Origin: Microbacterium trichothecenolyticum
GTDB lineage: Bacteria; Actinomycetota; Actinomycetes; Actinomycetales; Microbacteriaceae
Reading direction: 5' to 3'
Assembly: GCF_030818955.1 (NCBI RefSeq)
Contig: NZ_JAUTBF010000001.1
Location: 2,480,001 to 2,544,000, forward strand
DNA: 64,000 nucleotides
Shown here: positions 61,432 to 64,000 of the stretch, piece after piece
How the letters are laid out: the number at the start of each line of letters is the position of its first letter
How positions within the stretch are numbered: position 1 is the first letter of the stretch
Program-made: the position numbers and the translations under genes
The notes under the pieces: model-generated
What the model saw: the letters and a program-made list of their open reading frames with translations, nothing else
What the model was told of the DNA's origin: nothing
Databases searched by the model: none

Positions 61432-62937
61432 TCAGGCCGAGATTCCGTGGGCCTCGGGGTAGGGCGACGGGGCACCGTAGTAGAAGCCGCGGGCCTGGAG
61501 GAACTGGATGGCTTCATCCCGCCCGTGCACCCCGAGCTTGCGGTACAACGAACCCAGTTGAGCCTTCACGGTGTTCACGCTGACACCGTCCTCGAGCGCG
61601 ATCTGCGGATTCGACATCCGCCGGTAGATGCTCCTGGCCAAGGAGCGCTCACGAACCGTCAGCGCCGGCACATAGGAGAGCTGAGGGTCCCCGGACGCAC
61701 CGCCGAGGAAGCGGACGATCTCATCCAGGTAGTCGTCCATCTCGGCCGAGATCTTTCGCGCATACCTGAGGGTGGGGAGGAAATCCGTTGCAGCCAGCCC
61801 CGAGAACGGCGCCAGGGGCGCTCCCGCTCTCAGCGCGACGCGCAAGCCGTCGCTGATGTGACGCTTCGCCCGTACCTCGTCGTTCAGACGGTGGAAGGCC
61901 AGGCCCCTGACCATCATCAGCGGGATGAAGGCGCGCGGATCATGACCGCCGAGGCGATCCATGTACTCCTGGGTCACGCGGAGTACCTCGCGGTCCTGGT
62001 AGAGCAGCGAATGCGCGTAGGCCCGACGAATGTCGCGAACCCTGGCGTAGTCGGGCGTCCCCTCCAGCCCGTCCAGGAACGCCAGCACCCGACGTGGTTC
62101 GCCGCGCACCAGGAGCGCGTCGGCATAGACGCTCACCAGCAGAGCACGCACCATCGCCTGCCCGCGGGAGGCGCCGCTGGAAAGCAGCCCCACCGCCACG
62201 GGGATCGCGGAGTCCAGGTCACCGAGGCACACGTAGGCCTGGGCTCGCGCGACCTCGGCGGCGTAGAGCTCGAAGTCCTGCGCGTCCGGTTCCGAGCCCA
62301 ACGCGTCCGCCACGCGGAGCAGATCGTGCGGCGCGCGCGCGAGGGTGGCGACCAGGATGTGCGCGAGAGCAAGAGTGTAGGAAGACGCGCAGGCCCATGG
62401 CGCGTCGCCGGTCGACGTTCGACAGATGTCCAGGTACTCCCGCGCCGAGACGAGATCCCCACGCAGTCCGTTGCCGAGCGCGAGAAGCGAACACGCGCGC
62501 AGTCGTACGGCGGAGCTGACGTCGAGGTGGAAGGCCCGGGTGGCGTGCATGGTGGCCCCCACCGGCTCCCCCAGCGCGCACCATGCCTCGGCGGCGTTGA
62601 GCTCGAGCGATGCCCGGGTTTCACGGGTGAGCTGGACCGGAGCCCGCAGGTGGTGATTGCGCCAGTAAGTCGCCAGCATCTCGCGACACCCTCGGAGGTC
62701 GTCCAACCGCGCGCAGGCGATCAACCGGGCGGCGACGAGTTCAGCGGCCGCGTCGCTGTCGATGCGCGGGATTTGCGACACGTGGATTTCGTGCATGAAG
62801 CACATATCCGCGATATCGATCTCTTTCCCTCCGGAAAGGACGAGCCTATTCATTCGGATAGCTAATTCGTATTCACTACCCGCTCGCGCATCGACGCTCA
62901 CACATGTACCCCCGAGCTGACGCATCATCTCCGTCAT
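61432..62937 (-). CDS. LuxR family transcriptional regulator with a TPR-like sensor region
   Basis: 501 aa. C-terminal LuxR HTH (LTVRERSLARSIYRRMSNPQ, IALEDGVSVNTVKAQLGSLY, RKLGVHGRDEAIQFLQ) at about 420-485. The preceding 380 residues are helical, TPR/MalT-like, with no ATP-binding site visible. ATG 62937 has only a weak Shine-Dalgarno (GGATGCATC). It lies directly upstream of the pilus genes on the same strand and is probably their regulator. Confidence 0.87.
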   Translation of the reverse strand: MTEMMRQLGGTCVSVDARAGSEYELAIRMNRLVLSGGKEIDIADMCFMHEIHVSQIPRIDSDAAAELVAARLIACARLDDLRGCREMLATYWRNHHLRAPVQLTRETRASLELNAAEAWCALGEPVGATMHATRAFHLDVSSAVRLRACSLLALGNGLRGDLVSAREYLDICRTSTGDAPWACASSYTLALAHILVATLARAPHDLLRVADALGSEPDAQDFELYAAEVARAQAYVCLGDLDSAIPVAVGLLSSGASRGQAMVRALLVSVYADALLVRGEPRRVLAFLDGLEGTPDYARVRDIRRAYAHSLLYQDREVLRVTQEYMDRLGGHDPRAFIPLMMVRGLAFHRLNDEVRAKRHISDGLRVALRAGAPLAPFSGLAATDFLPTLRYARKISAEMDDYLDEIVRFLGGASGDPQLSYVPALTVRERSLARSIYRRMSNPQIALEDGVSVNTVKAQLGSLYRKLGVHGRDEAIQFLQARGFYYGAPSPYPEAHGISA

Positions 62938-63346
62938 GATGCATCCAATACAACACTCAAATCAAATGCATCGAGCGCATCGAAGCGGTCCCCCATAGTT
63001 ATGGCTCCGGGTGCTGCTCGCTCGCTTCACCCATGGCGCATCTATTAGCGGGGTCGACGAGTCGAAACACCGCGCAGTGAAGAGGTGGCGTATGCGCGAG
63101 AAGAATGCGAGCCACTCACGCGTCAGAATGCCTGCCCGAGGGGTTCTCCGCGCCCCACCCTCCGTGCATTTCACGATGACCGACCGAACGAGCCGCTGCC
63201 CGCGCGGCGAGAGCATCTCCCCGGCTGCCCGACAAGCCCCATGCCACCAGGGGTCGCCCCGCGCAATGGCCTGGACGAGAGTCGAGCACTTCCAGACCCT
63301 GTGCGAAGCGCTTCTCCGTGTAGAGACGCCGCCGAGAGGAGACCCC
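62938..63346. other. Divergent gap between the LuxR and ABC permease genes
   Basis: 409 bp. The first 130 bases are relatively A+T-rich and should hold the luxR promoter. The right end has the palindrome GAAGCGCTTC and a strong Shine-Dalgarno for a short leader ORF. Longer open frames here lack coding character. Confidence 0.6.
63305..63314. promoter_or_regulatory. LacI-family-like operator upstream of the sugar permease
   Basis: GAAGCGCTTC is a perfect 10-bp palindrome sharing the AAGCGCTT core with the operator at 16446-16459. It lies 33 bases before the leader ORF. Control by a LacI-type regulator is likely; which one is unknown. Confidence 0.5.
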
Positions 63347-63388
63347 ATGAGAACGAACGCCGCCACCCTCGACCGGCCGCACCGGTGA
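63347..63388 (+). CDS. 13-residue leader ORF coupled to the permease gene
   Basis: ATG 63347, preceded by GAGAGGAG at ideal spacing, encodes MRTNAATLDRPHR and stops at TGA 63386-63388. The permease GTG at 63385 overlaps this stop (GTGA) and has no Shine-Dalgarno of its own. The leader may load ribosomes for the permease. It could alternatively be chance, but the combination is unusual. Confidence 0.4.
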   Translation: MRTNAATLDRPHR

Positions 63389-64000
63389 ACCTCTCCGCCG
63401 CACCGGCCACCGCCCACGGAGGAAGGCGCCCTCGCCAGAAGGTCACATGCAACCGCCGTGAGGCGCTCGCCGGATACCTCTTCATCTCGCCCTGGATCAT
63501 CGGGTTCCTCGTCTTCACCGCCGGGGCGATGATCTACAGCCTCGTCATCTCGTTCTCGAGCTACAACCTGGCAACCGGTGCCGCGCGTCCCGTGGGGGCC
63601 AGCAACTATGCCGGATTGTTCGAAGACCCGCGCGTGGCGGTGTCGCTGGGCAACACCCTGTTCTACGCCGTGATGGCGGTGCCGCTCGAGATCGCCTTCG
63701 CGCTGTTCCTCGCGCTGTTGCTGAGCCGCGTCGGACGTGGTGCGGGTATCTTCCGCACGCTCTACTACCTGCCCAAAATGACGCCGGCCGTCGCGACGGC
63801 GGCGGTGTTCTTCCTGCTGCTCAACGGCAACTCGGGTGCGATCAACCAGGCGCTCGGGGCTGTCGGCATCGAGGGTCCGCAGTGGCTCGTCGACCCCGCG
63901 TGGGTGAAGCCGAGCATCGTGATCATGGCGCTGTGGACGGTCAGCGGCACGATGGTGATCTTCCTCGCCGCGATCAAGAACGTGCCCGTCGACCTCTACG
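63385..64000 (+). CDS. Sugar ABC transporter permease, MalF/UgpA type (partial)
   Basis: The first 205 residues are visible before the window ends. A basic N-terminus (RRPRQKVTCNRREALAGYLF) precedes a membrane helix (ISPWIIGFLVFTAGAMIYSL), then the periplasmic loop SFSSYNLATGAARPVGASNY and AGLFEDPRVAVSLGNTLFYA as in carbohydrate permeases, followed by RTLYYLPKMTPAVATAAVFF. It would form a channel with a second permease and a binding protein encoded beyond the window. A LacI-like operator and a leader ORF precede it. Confidence 0.9.
   Translation, partial: MNLSAAPATAHGGRRPRQKVTCNRREALAGYLFISPWIIGFLVFTAGAMIYSLVISFSSYNLATGAARPVGASNYAGLFEDPRVAVSLGNTLFYAVMAVPLEIAFALFLALLLSRVGRGAGIFRTLYYLPKMTPAVATAAVFFLLLNGNSGAINQALGAVGIEGPQWLVDPAWVKPSIVIMALWTVSGTMVIFLAAIKNVPVDLY

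Noticed and set aside
63011..63388. A 125-codon frame upstream of the ABC permease
   Set aside because: Only the last 14 codons have a plausible initiation site; the rest lacks coding character and overlaps the promoter region.
1..64000. tRNA, rRNA, prophage, insertion sequence or integrase genes
   Set aside because: Looked for cloverleaf-like blocks, transposase/integrase motifs and terminal repeats with target duplications; none could be supported by eye. A tRNAscan or ISfinder search would be decisive.

Overview
The window reads as one stretch of chromosome from a high-GC actinobacterium, most likely Microbacteriaceae and probably Microbacterium. The grounds are very high GC, many GTG starts, dense GTGA/ATGA stop-start overlaps, an Lsr2-type nucleoid protein, SufS-SufU type iron-sulfur genes, an actinobacterial kdp operon with a small membrane cistron before kdpF, and a sortase C pilus locus. 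The genus is an inference from style; no rRNA or tRNA gene was recognised.

Region 1 (about 0.1-15.6 kb) is a purine/ureide catabolic island built as two divergent transcription units. The minus-strand unit runs NCS1 permease, allantoin/hydantoin racemase, allantoinase, acetamidase/formamidase-like protein, AtzH-amidase fusion, ureidoglycine-glyoxylate aminotransferase, allantoate amidohydrolase, with a PhzF isomerase behind it. The plus-strand unit begins with an XRE-cupin regulator and continues with OHCU decarboxylase, 5-hydroxyisourate hydrolase, FAD-dependent urate hydroxylase, an AhpD-like protein and an M20 hydrolase. Together they would take urate through HIU, OHCU and allantoin to allantoate, ureidoglycine, glycine and ammonia. 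Two GTGAA-N8-TTCAC inverted repeats sit in the divergent promoter and are the best candidate operators for the XRE-cupin protein.

Region 2 (15.8-29.3 kb) is housekeeping and accessory genes: apt, a GH13 alpha-glucosidase with its LacI regulator and a perfect LacI operator, two paralogous septum-formation-domain membrane proteins, an FAD oxidoreductase, an M20 amidohydrolase, a zinc metallopeptidase, a CopC/YcnI copper-related cluster and a serine hydrolase. Region 3 (29.4-41.1 kb) is a potassium block: a KimA-like permease split by a frameshift, a small membrane ORF, kdpF, kdpA, kdpB, kdpC, then kdpD and kdpE. A five-copy, roughly 11-bp-phased CCGT array lies upstream of the kdp operon, and two copies of a palindromic repeat lie between kdpC and kdpD inside a small in-frame ORF.

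Region 4 (41.3-55.8 kb) holds sufS-sufU, a formaldehyde dehydrogenase, an ArsR-SRPBCC pair, an AraC regulator convergent with an MFS exporter, gene debris (DUF429 remnant, lacZ 3' remnant, membrane-protein 3' remnant), a Phd-VapC toxin-antitoxin pair, mobA-moeA and lsr2. Region 5 (56.2-62.9 kb) is a sortase-assembled pilus locus on the minus strand: LuxR-type regulator, large surface protein with a frameshift in a C6G4 tract, major pilin and class C sortase. The window ends inside a sugar ABC transporter permease gene.

Across the window the heptamer GGATGCC/GGCATCC recurs far more often than composition predicts, usually at the cost of rare codons. Several interspersed palindromic repeats sit in intergenic gaps.
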